This document shows, piece after piece, positions 21,463 through 30,232 of a stretch of 64,000 bases of DNA. A model generated the notes under the pieces. That model saw nothing but the letters and a program-made list of their open reading frames with translations, did not search any database and had not been told where the DNA came from. Numbering within the stretch: position 1 is the first letter of the stretch; every line of letters begins with the position of its first letter. Both the position numbers and the translations under genes were made by a program. This DNA is from Persicaria tinctoria (Eukaryota > Streptophyta > Magnoliopsida > Caryophyllales > Polygonaceae), in contig JBANSL010000004.1 in the NCBI GenBank assembly GCA_037127255.1, positions 52,463,702 through 52,527,701 on the forward strand. The letters are read 5' to 3'.

Positions 21463-24042
21463 CTATGTTCCTCCACCAGGGTCACCAACACCGGTCATTT
21501 CATTGACAAATGCAGGCACCCTTGAAAGGTGTAGCTTCCTGTTCCAGCGTTCAGCCATTTCTCTTAGCTCCTCTCCATGGGCTATGCCTGGGGGTTGTCC
21601 TGGAATCACATAAGATTGCAATTTGTTAGGAGGTTCAAATTTCCATAAACTATGTTCCTTAGTTGTCTCTAACAAATCACGAAAATTATTGTTATGATCA
21701 GTATTTTCAGCAATAGGCATATCTAACGAAGTTTCAGGAGAAAGCTTAGCGTGATTAAAGAGAGAGAATTCTATCTTTCTTCCATCAAACTCCATAGTCA
21801 ATAGGCCCTCACAACAATCAATTTTCGTCTTTGCAGTTTTCAGGAATGGCCTTCCCAGTATAATGGGTGTTTCAGGGGTTCCCTGCTCCATATCTAAAAC
21901 AAAGAAATCCACAGGGAAAAACAAATCATCCACCATAACTAAAACATCTTCAACAACGCCTCTTGGCCTGATTTGTGAACGATCAGCAAGCTGCACTGTA
22001 ACCCCAGTCTCAGTCAGAGGACCCAAACCCAAAGACAAATACATGTTATAAGAAATAACATTAATTGAGGCTCCTAGATCTAACATGGCTTGTTTGAATC
22101 TAGTGTTCCCAATCGCACATGGAATCGTAAACATACCTGGATCTCCGCATTTTTCAGGCAATTTCCTTTGCAACATAGCAGAAACATTTTCATTCAAGCT
22201 TACCTTTTCCTTCTTTTTCAGTCTCTGCTTCCTCTTGATGGTGCACAATTCCTTCAAAAATTTAGCATATCTAGGAATGCTCTTAATCAAGCTAAGTAAA
22301 GGAATGTTTACCGCACACTTGCCGAATGTCTCGTAGATCTCCTTGTCATTCTCATATGTTCGTGTGTCTTTCAAGGCTTCCGGAAAAGGCGGGACGGGCT
22401 TTGGAATCTCCATAGGTAAGGGAGAAGAGGAAGAAGAAGAAGAAAGAGGAAGAGGAGAAAGAGGAAGAGAGGAGGAAAGAGGTAAGGAAGAAGACTCACC
22501 AGGAGAAGATTCGCCGACGGAGGTAGTTGCGGCGGGCGCCGCATGAGAGCCGCGGGCGCCGCTCCCCCCCTGGGCAAAATCTGCGGCGGGCGCCGCGTGG
22601 AACCCGTCTCTGGCGGCGGGCACCGCAAGGTGCTGCGGCGGGCGCCGCAAAGGATGCCGCGGGCGCCGCACCACTGTTTGGCCGTCTTTGCCTTCAATTA
22701 TCTCGATCTCCTCATCTACCATCTCCTCATCGTCTTCTTGAGTTGTGGCAATCAGTTCCTTGCCACTCCTAAGTGTTATTGCACTGACATTCTCCCTTGT
22801 CGGGTTCTCAACCGTCTGTGATGGAAGCTTACTTGCATCGTTTGCCATCTTCGCACTTAAGACCTGAATGAGCTGACTCATTTGATTCTCAATATTCGTC
22901 ATCCGATCTGATTGTTGCTTCTCTAGAGTCGCCATCCGCTCTGACTGTTGTTTATCATTCCTCATGACCAGTCGTGACAGTTTCTGCAGTGGATCCTCAT
23001 TATCCCCATTCGATTGTTGCTGACCTCCCTGTCGAGGTTCAAATTGTTGCTGATGCCTTTCCTGTTGCCTCCCTTGCTGATTGAAAGAGGCTTGATAGTT
23101 CCCATAGCCTTGCTGATAGCCCCTATTGTAGTTGTTGTTGTTGAAATACCCAGGATTTCCATAATTGCCTTGCATAGGCCTTTGTTGAGCGAAGTTCCCA
23201 ATGGCATTCAATTCAACATTAGAATCTTGTATGAGCGGGCACATGTCCATGGGATGAGTGTATTGACTGCAGAGACCACATGCCTTCAGTTGTTGAGGAG
23301 TCCTATCAATAACCATTCGTTTCATCATCTCCTTAACCTCTGCCATATCAGTCTGAAGTGCAGCCACATTAGCATCAACAGCGAGTACACCCCCAGCGCG
23401 AGGGCCCTTGTTGAACTGTCTGGAGCCCTCAGATAGCTCCTTAAACACCTCCCATGCTGCGGAAGGCGTCTTGTTCAGCATGTTACCTCCACAAGCAGAA
23501 TTCACTGTTTTTCGCTCTATATCAGTCAACCCATTAAATAGAAAGAGGACCAGATCCTTTTGAGCGTACCCATGGGATGGGCAGCTAGCGCAGAGTTTCT
23601 TGAAACGCTCAAAATACTCATGAATGGACTCTGTCGCGTACTGCTCAATGCTGCTGATAGACCTTTTCAAAGCATTTAGCTTTGTTGCAGGGAAGTACAT
23701 CTCTAGGAAGACTCTTTTCATCTCGGCCCAAGTAGCAATAGAGTCGGGTGGTAGATAGAAGAACCATTCGTTTGCATCATCCTTCAGAGTGAAAGGAAAT
23801 GCTCTCAGCTTGATCTGTTCTTCAGTTACATTTGCTGGTTTCATCCCAACAACCACCCTATGGAATTCAGACAGATGCTTGTGGGGATCCTCCCCACTCA
23901 ACCCATGGAATTTGGGTAGAAGATGAACTACCCCTGACTTAAGCTCGAAGTTGACTCCTTCTGCAAGTGCAGGGAATTGGATTGCCAGGGGTTGCTGTGT
24001 CGGATCATGAGCAGAAAGCTCCTTTAGAGTGAGGTTCGCCAT
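21463..24042 (-). CDS. Gypsy Gag-protease polyprotein
   Basis: One uninterrupted frame of 859 aa. The N-terminal third is a retrotransposon Gag capsid domain (FPFTLKDDANEWFFYLPP, then TWAEMKRVFLEMYFP, about residues 80-190). A zinc knuckle of the form C-x2-C-x4-H-x4-C (CGLCSQYTHPMDMC) lies near residue 260. A Gln/Asn-rich linker follows, then a Pro/Ser-rich linker coded by GC palindromes. The C-terminal part holds a pepsin-like retroviral-type protease with the plant active-site form LDLGASINVIS, followed by ILGRPFL. The frame is closed by a stop with no RT downstream. The absence of any damage fits the near-identical LTRs. Start at the first ATG, which lies just after the leader. Confidence 0.93.
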   Translation of the reverse strand: MANLTLKELSAHDPTQQPLAIQFPALAEGVNFELKSGVVHLLPKFHGLSGEDPHKHLSEFHRVVVGMKPANVTEEQIKLRAFPFTLKDDANEWFFYLPPDSIATWAEMKRVFLEMYFPATKLNALKRSISSIEQYATESIHEYFERFKKLCASCPSHGYAQKDLVLFLFNGLTDIERKTVNSACGGNMLNKTPSAAWEVFKELSEGSRQFNKGPRAGGVLAVDANVAALQTDMAEVKEMMKRMVIDRTPQQLKACGLCSQYTHPMDMCPLIQDSNVELNAIGNFAQQRPMQGNYGNPGYFNNNNYNRGYQQGYGNYQASFNQQGRQQERHQQQFEPRQGGQQQSNGDNEDPLQKLSRLVMRNDKQQSERMATLEKQQSDRMTNIENQMSQLIQVLSAKMANDASKLPSQTVENPTRENVSAITLRSGKELIATTQEDDEEMVDEEIEIIEGKDGQTVVRRPRHPLRRPPQHLAVPAARDGFHAAPAADFAQGGSGARGSHAAPAATTSVGESSPGESSSLPLSSSLPLSPLPLSSSSSSSPLPMEIPKPVPPFPEALKDTRTYENDKEIYETFGKCAVNIPLLSLIKSIPRYAKFLKELCTIKRKQRLKKKEKVSLNENVSAMLQRKLPEKCGDPGMFTIPCAIGNTRFKQAMLDLGASINVISYNMYLSLGLGPLTETGVTVQLADRSQIRPRGVVEDVLVMVDDLFFPVDFFVLDMEQGTPETPIILGRPFLKTAKTKIDCCEGLLTMEFDGRKIEFSLFNHAKLSPETSLDMPIAENTDHNNNFRDLLETTKEHSLWKFEPPNKLQSYVIPGQPPGIAHGEELREMAERWNRKLHLSRVPAFVNEMTGVGDPGGGT
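22527..22670 (-). repeat. GC palindromes inside the gag linker
   Basis: Five or six copies of GCGGCGGGCGCCGC-type palindromes, matching those in the LTRs, lie in the sequence coding the Ala/Pro/Arg-rich linker. They keep the frame open. Confidence 0.8.
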
Positions 24043-24150
24043 CTCTGCAATGCTTTCTACAGAGAAGAATTAGTAGCAAAGGTATGGACCAAGTAAGACG
24101 GTCCACACCAAGATCAACACTAAAAACACACAAGAATTTAATAAAAATTT

Positions 24151-24167
24151 CCCCGGCAACGGCGCCA
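24151..24167 (-). promoter_or_regulatory. Gypsy primer-binding site (tRNA-Asp type)
   Basis: On -, TGGCGCCGTTGCCGGGG lies 4 bp inside the 5' LTR. This is the primer site used by many plant Gypsy elements and matches the 3' end of tRNA-Asp. Confidence 0.85.
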
Positions 24168-24171
24168 AATT

Positions 24172-25468
24172 TGACGGAGGGGAAACCTGTCGTTGATCCC
24201 GTCAAAGTAAACTCAAACCTATAACTAGTATAGCAATAAGTAAGAGGTCGATCCCACAGGGAAATTATTATTCAAGTGTGATTCAAGTGTCAATCAAAGT
24301 AACCAATTTGGGGGGTTTTTGTGTGTGAAAGGTCCGCCTTTTATCAAAGCGGATTAAACAAAGCAAAGTAAAGGAATTGGTTTTAGACAATTTAGGGAAA
24401 GCAATTCCACCTACAATTTTCCACTTTATTGGATTGAAGCGATCCTTGTAACTTCTTCTCGTCCTATTGTGTTTCCTATGAATGCCCTTGTCCCGACCTA
24501 ATATAGTTACTAGTCCAACCAGTCCTAGCAACCCTTATCAATCGAACAGTCCCTAAAGAAGGATTTAACCCAATTGATAGCTTTAAGTTCAAAGATTAGC
24601 CAAGGTATTTGCAGTCCCTAAAAAAGGATTTAACAACACATTCAACTTCCTACTTATTCAATTAGTTCAACCAGCCCTAAAGGAATAAGTTTGCCACTTA
24701 GGTTAAGGTTCACAACCAGGAATCTACAAAACCTTAGCGATTGAATTGATTCTACCAAGTTGATCAGTCAAGATAGAACAAAACAATAATTAATTAAGCA
24801 CAAAGAAGTCGAAGCATTCACAAATAGGAAACTAGGAGCGAGAATTAGAAACTCACAATCAATCCGAATAAAGCTTCAAATTGCAGGCAGAATCGATGAG
24901 TTTAGTTCCTCATGGAAGACATTGCTCAAATTCTCTAAAAAGTCTAATGAATGGAAGAATAGAATGAATGGTCAAGAAAAATAACATAAAAGCCTAATTA
25001 AAACATCCCAAAGTCGGCCCCAAACAAAATAGATATAAACTAGGGTTTTCCAAAAAAGCGGATCCGCGCTGTCCGTACGTGCGGCGGCCGCCGCAAGGTC
25101 TGCGGCGCCCGCCGCAACTGCCTTGTCAGCTACCCGCTGCGGCGGGCACTGCGGCGGCCGCGGCACTAGCTGCGGCGCCCGCCGCAGGTAGCTTTGCCGT
25201 GGTCTTGGCTCCTTTCTGCGGGTTTTTCTTCTCGTCTTGCCTTGCTTCTTTCTTCCTTGTTCCTTTCCATTCATCTTGTGTTCCTCTTCGAGACATTGCA
25301 TCTCCCCAAGTGTGTTCTGATTCGATCTGCGAGATAAACACAAAATTGCGCAGAATCCGAACTTTTCTAAAATAAACACAAGATGCAAATTAACAATAAA
25401 GCAAGCAAGAAATGCAACCTATCTAAACTAATTATAACTATAATGTCTATCTAAAATATGCATTATCA
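24172..25468 (-). repeat. Gypsy 5' LTR
   Basis: Differs from the other LTR at only three positions that I noticed (in the phrases AAGAGGTCG, TTCAAAGATTAG and ATGTCTATC). Same length, 1,297 bp. Confidence 0.96.
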
Positions 25469-25473
25469 GCCAG

Positions 25474-25728
25474 ACGGAAGAGAGAGTCGTCATTGTCGTC
25501 GCTCGCAGAGATGGACGAGAGAGGGAGCGCGTAGGAGAGTCGTCATCGTCGTCGCCGAAGGCGAGAGAGAAAGAGAGAGCGTCCGGAGATGGAGAGCTGG
25601 AGGAGAGAGAAAGGCGCTTGGGGAGAGAGGGTGGAGGGCTTTTATTTAGGACATTTTACAAAAATGTCCCAAAACGTGGATATTTCGCAAAATGAACCCA
25701 TTTTCGTGGCTATTTTGCAAAATCCCCC
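25474..25728. other. MULE-2 right end region
   Basis: Continuation of the split GC-rich piece (to about 25,640), then the AT-rich right terminal repeat with ATTTTGCAAAAT-type inverted motifs. Confidence 0.6.
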
Positions 25729-25737
25729 ATGAATCAA

Positions 25738-25880
25738 TTTCTCATATCTCCTGAAGCGGATAAACTAATTTCAATCCCGGAAGCGATTGAATCAATTCCT
25801 CATATCTCCTGAAGCGGATAAACTAATTTCAATCTCTGAAGCGATTAAATCAATTCATCATATTCCCTGAAGTGGATTTT
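25738..25880 (+). repeat. Micro-hairpin series in Copia leader, right block
   Basis: Five more CCTGAAG-loop hairpins: TATCT/GGATA near 25,746; TTCAATC/GATTGAA around CCGGAAGC at 25,770-25,791; TATCT/GGATA near 25,804; TTCAATC/GATTAAA around TCTGAAGC near 25,827; and a degenerate one near 25,862. They continue the series broken by MULE-2. Confidence 0.85.
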
Positions 25881-25909
25881 TTTTTTGTACTATTTTATCT
25901 TTATTATGT

Positions 25910-25911
<2 letters not shown>

Positions 25912-25990
<79 letters not shown>
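25912..25990. repeat. (TA)n microsatellite
   Basis: About 39 uninterrupted TA units followed by a T-run. Confidence 0.97.
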
Positions 25991-26002
<12 letters not shown>

Positions 26003-26241
26003 ATCGCTCCCAGTTCTTTTTGGAATCAAAGATATGTTTTATAAGGGATGTCAATATGATTTTGTATACATATGATATTATATACATCGCTGTTTTTTTT
26101 TTTATCAAATATATGGAATCAAAGATACGTTTTTTTTAGGACTTTGATCAAAATCGGCATGTTTTGATTAATTTGGCAATCAGATTTTATTTTATTCTTT
26201 TTTTTTTACATTTATTTTATTTTATTTTTATTTTATAATAG

Positions 26242-27015
26242 ATGTCGAATCTCAGAAGATTGGAGTTTATCGCACTTGATGTTTCTGGAAGAAACTATCT
26301 AACATGGGTGTTAGATGCGGAACTCCACCCGGATAGCCAAAATTTGAGAAATACGATCAATGAAAAATCGGACTCATCCCTGAAGGATAAGACCAAGGCG
26401 ATGATTATACTCCGCCACCACCTTCACGAGAGCTTCAAGACTCAATATCTGTCTGTGAAGGATCCCGTGGAGCTCTGGAAGAGTTTGAAGTATCGTTTTT
26501 ATCATCAGAAAATGATAATTCTACACAAGGCGAGGTATGAATAGTCACAATTGAGACTCCATGATTTTAAAAGCGTCTCTGATTACAACTATATGATGCA
26601 TCGAATTGTCTCAACGTTGAGACTCTGCGGAGACACTGTAACTGAAGATGAAATGTTGGAAAGAACATTATCTACTTTTCATGCAGCTAACATGGTACTC
26701 CAGCAGCAGTACAGAAAGCATGGGTTTACGACTTATTCAGAACTCCTCTATAGCTTATTGTTAGCTGAGGAGAATAACAAGTTACATATGAACCATCAGA
26801 GTCGACCCATTGATTTAGCACCACCCCCTGATCAATCTCAAGCAAATGTAGTCTCCTCCGGAAGAGGAACAAACATTGCCAATGATGATATCTTCGAGGA
26901 ATTTGAGAACAATCACTTCGATATCGTCGATAACTTACCACCAGGTGAACATGGCGAGCCTTTGTTCGATGATAACCCAAATGATCTTGCTCTCAAGAAA
27001 GATGGCGACTGTTAA
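26242..27015 (+). pseudogene. Copia gag
   Basis: Starts at an ATG after the leader and encodes a UBN2-type Copia Gag (257 codons): FIALDVSGRNYLTWVLDAEL, then VELWKSLKYRF, SVSDYNYMMHRIVSTLRLCG and AANMVLQQQYRKHGF, all typical. An in-frame TAG at 26,542 interrupts it where the family usually has Trp (ARYxW), so TGG to TAG is likely. No zinc knuckle is seen before the final stop; the C-terminus is acidic (IFEEFENNHFDI). Truncation of the CCHC end fits the loss of most of pol. Confidence 0.85.
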
Positions 27016-28027
27016 ATTTATTTTTCAGACTTTTTTTTAGCATTTATTTTCGTTGGACTGTTTTGAATTGTTTCGGATTATTTTTGGTTGATTTGTTATG
27101 TTTTGAACTATTTCATGCTTATTAAGTCTGGTATTATCTTAGTCTCAATCTAAATTTAAGTGATTGGTTTTGATTGCTTTTGTTGAACTATCTTGAGAAA
27201 CCTGAAGTTATTTTATCGAGCATGTAAAAGACAATTTGGGAGAAAGATTTATCATAATCCAGTAGATTATGATGATTTTTAACACCTATATAAGAGCCTG
27301 AAGACTCTAAATATAATGGTTAAATAATCCAACAAATTGTGAGATTAATCATCTCCATACGAGCCTGAAGACTCTACTGATGGATTGTTATTAACTCCTG
27401 AAGAGTAAAGAATTTTATGAACTCTAGACGAGTATTTTACGAACTCTAGAAGAGTAAAGGATTTCATAAATTCCAGAAGAATATATGATCCTAATTTTAT
27501 CATTTGTACTCCTGAAGAAGTACATGGAATGGGTTTTTTTCAAGTTCAGAACGATTATCATTCGGTTGGTACAACCAATAGCTAGAAGTAACCACATAAC
27601 ACGATCCGGTTAAGAAGGCCACTTCATGACTATCCTCTAAGCATTGCCTGAAGCATGCCCCTCCGGTAGAGGGTGTGAAAGAGGTTATAGTTAAGCGCTT
27701 GACCAAAGTTATTGTTGTGGCTTATAGCTAGGTCTGTTATACGGTTAATTCTAAATGTCTTGGAGAACATTATAAATGACTCATACCTGAAGTATGACAT
27801 CAACGAAAGTTCTGAAAATACTCATTCAATGGCATCTAAATTAAATAAATGGATCACCATATACAAAGTTCAATGGTGTTGAATATTATGGTTTTATAAG
27901 TGTCAAACAACTTTGAAAACCCGTAGTTTTCTCAAACAATCATGAATGGAAAAACCAGGATAAATACCATATAGCTCCAGAAGAGCATTGATCTTGTTAC
28001 CTGAAGTAACAATGACACATATGTATA

Positions 28028-28095
<68 letters not shown>

Positions 28096-30079
28096 TTTAT
28101 TTGACACTCATTTATCTCATTGAAACTTATAACTAACCAGAAGTTAGTTAATGAGAAAATGTTTTTCTTTGTGGCATTCGGTTATTAATGTGAAACGATG
28201 ATAGGATGGATCATTGATATTCACATACACACCCACTAAAAGGGACCAGAAGATCCTAGGACCCAAAGATCCTCTATAACGGTGACCGAACATATATGGT
28301 CTGTCATTTTGGCAAATCAACAACAAGACCATCTAAATTTAAAGTAAATGCAAAGTCTCTAATGTCTCTTGAATGGATTCAATGTGAAGCTACGGAACAC
28401 TATCATACAGACCACTGTAATTCAAAGATTACAAATGCCGCAACACTTTGGTCATATGAAACATAAGGTAGAGAATGTTACCAAAAACATTGTTGAGCAT
28501 AAGGTAGCTCACGACGACCCAGAAGAGTCGTTGGTCAAATGGGCCCATGCATGTTTGCATTTCGAATTTGACACAATAACATCTCCCTAATTCTCTCCAG
28601 AAGAGAGCATGTCATTCAAAGGTTTTGAATAAGCAGCATATGTTCCAAGACGTACCTCCTCCAAATAAACTACAATGAGACCACAAAGAAGTTGGATGAT
28701 ATATGGGGTTTGAGTCCCTATTGATATCAAATACCTAGAGCTTTATAATGGTGATAAAATGCTCGGTATTTAGGGGGAGAGGAAATGAGACAATTAAGAA
28801 AGAGATTGCACGGAAGCAACTTCTCTATCATTTCATATCCGCGGATAAATACAAGTGAACCAGAAGTTCAATAAATGAAATGATTATAAGGTTTAGCAAA
28901 TATGCAATTGAAAGCATTTACTATAAGCCAAGAAAGTGATAAAGTCACAGATACTAGCTCATTTGGAAGTTCCAGAAGTAACTCCAACTCAATGAATATC
29001 AAGTGGTTCTCAAGTACACTAGAAGTGTTGGAGATCACTAGGCTCTTGGTATACGATTCCCTAGAAGTGGAAAGAGCCTTTGAGAATATGATGATCATCA
29101 AATAAACAAATGGATATCGACATCAAAATGATAGTAAAGAGCTAGAAAAAGGAAATTAATGCAAGAATGAGTTCTTTAAGCATGATAACATTGGACCTGT
29201 AGTTCCAACACTGGAAAGTGTAACATTATTTGGTTTTAAGTGGGTGTTCGTACAAAATAAAATATAAAGCCAAGTTGTTTACACAAAAACCTATCAAAGG
29301 TTATATGGAGAATGTATTCACCAAAAGTGAATATAATTTTGGATCCAAATGGAAATGACGGACGTGGTAGGTGCATACCCATATAAATGGAAATGATCGA
29401 TTGAAAATGCCTGAAGCATTAATATCAAAGTCCCGTCACATGCAATTGGTTAATGATCCTGATAAGAGTACCTGAAGTACCTATAATTGTGAAAATGGTG
29501 ACATTGCATTAGGTCCCGAAGTACCATTCAATGTTGTACTCTTTTCCTTAATCTTGGTTTTTATCCCATTGGGTTTTTCCAAGTTAGGGTTTTTAACGAG
29601 GCAACTTAGACACCATTTAATACACTAGATCCCCCATGATCAAATGGCACACTGGGTCCTGAAGTACCTTATGTTTGTGCAATGAAAGCAGCTCAATGCC
29701 ATCAAATGGAAGTGAAGCATTCGAAGTCAATTGTAATGTATGAAGAAATCTCAACTTATACACGTCAAAGGAAATGTTGAGACTCGGCTATGCAGCTCAT
29801 ACAGTCAGCATCATCAAGAAGATCAAAGAGCTTAACCGAATGAGAAGACTTCAAGAAGGGCGTTAAATTTAGGGGGAGTATATACGCACTACACTCATTT
29901 TCCCTTCGATCAAGTTTTGTCCCACTGGGTTTTCCTGACAAGGTTTTTAAGGAGGCAGATCACCAAAGCGTATCAAATGTCATATGTATTTGTTCTCTGG
30001 ATCCTAGTTTTGTCCCATTGGGTTTTCTAGGCGATCTTTGTAATGAGGTAGTATTTAGATATGTTTATCCAAGGGGGAG
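27016..30079 (+). pseudogene. Degenerate Copia pol region with many micro-hairpins
   Basis: No long frame. Remnants of Copia reverse transcriptase are readable near 29,230 (LFGFKWVFVQNK) and 29,400 (DRLKMPEALISKSRHMQL). The 3' untranslated phrase TTATCCCATTGGGTTTTTCC near 29,562 recurs near 29,920 and 30,012. About twenty inverted repeats with CTGAA, CAGAA or TAGAA loops occur. The best are TCATAC/GTATGA at about 27,781, TGTTAC/GTAACA at about 27,998, AACTAAC/GTTAGTT at about 28,133, CTCTC/GAGAG at about 28,596, TGAAC/GTTCA at about 28,857 and AATGC/GCATT at about 29,408. Confidence 0.75.
28028..28093. repeat. (TA)n microsatellite
   Basis: About 33 TA units within the degenerate Copia body. 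Confidence 0.97.
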
Positions 30080-30232
30080 TGTTATAATATTATTATATTG
30101 GGATGGATAAACACTAGAAACCCTAGTTCCCGTGTAAACTCCTATATAAAGGGTCCATTGGAACCCCAATAAACACATCAATTCCTCCTCTCTTCTCTCT
30201 ACCTCTCTTCTCTATTCTTACGATTTATCACA
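30080..30232 (+). repeat. Copia right LTR
   Basis: 153 bp, TGTTATAATATT to TTATCACA, preceded by the polypurine tract at 30,071-30,079 and followed by GAATG. It shows the sequence of the left LTR without the CACTA-1 insertion. Confidence 0.95.

Larger units (their letters stand above)
18741..25468 (-). mobile_element. Young non-autonomous Gypsy element (Gag-protease only)
   Basis: Two 1,297-bp LTRs (18,741-20,037; 24,172-25,468) begin TGACGGAG and end GCATTATCA in + orientation, flanked by the 5-bp duplication GCCAG on both sides. On - the 5' LTR is the right one, followed by a tRNA-Asp-type primer site (24,151-24,167), a Gag-protease ORF, 1.4 kb of non-coding sequence and a polypurine tract at 20,038. 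Reverse transcriptase, RNase H and integrase are absent, so mobility depends on a helper. I saw only three differences between the LTRs, so insertion is very recent. The primer site and Gag type suggest the Athila/Tat side of Ty3/Gypsy. Confidence 0.95.
12417..25728. mobile_element. MULE-2, non-autonomous (Pack-MULE-like)
   Basis: Left end GAAAATTTTTGCAAAACAG; right end, reverse-complemented, GGGGGATTTTGCAAAATAG; this GCAAAA-rich end is typical of many plant MULEs. A 9-bp target-site duplication with one mismatch flanks it: TTGAATCAA (12,408-12,416) and ATGAATCAA (25,729-25,737). Neighbouring tandem units of the Copia leader show the uninterrupted site. Net of the Gypsy insertion it is about 6.6 kb. 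No transposase is visible; contents are gene-like GC-rich pieces, tandem repeats, a Stowaway MITE, two tRNA-like sequences and long palindromes. Confidence 0.78.
2381..30232 (+). mobile_element. Copia-type LTR element, degenerate, with two nested insertions
   Basis: LTRs begin TGTTATA and end TTATCACA. The left one is 2,381-2,515 plus 11,420-11,440, the right one 30,080-30,232. The 5-bp target-site duplication GAATG occurs at 2,376-2,380 and 30,233-30,237. A primer-binding-like site (TTATCAGCACGAG) follows the left LTR, and a polypurine tract AAGGGGGAG precedes the right one. Net of insertions the element is about 5.6 kb. It keeps a recognisable gag but only scraps of pol, so it could not move alone. 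CACTA-1 entered its left LTR and MULE-2 its leader. Throughout its non-coding parts runs the CTGAA-loop micro-hairpin series. Confidence 0.92.

Noticed and set aside
25872..26139. Tyr/Ile repeat protein
   Set aside because: Translation of a TA microsatellite.
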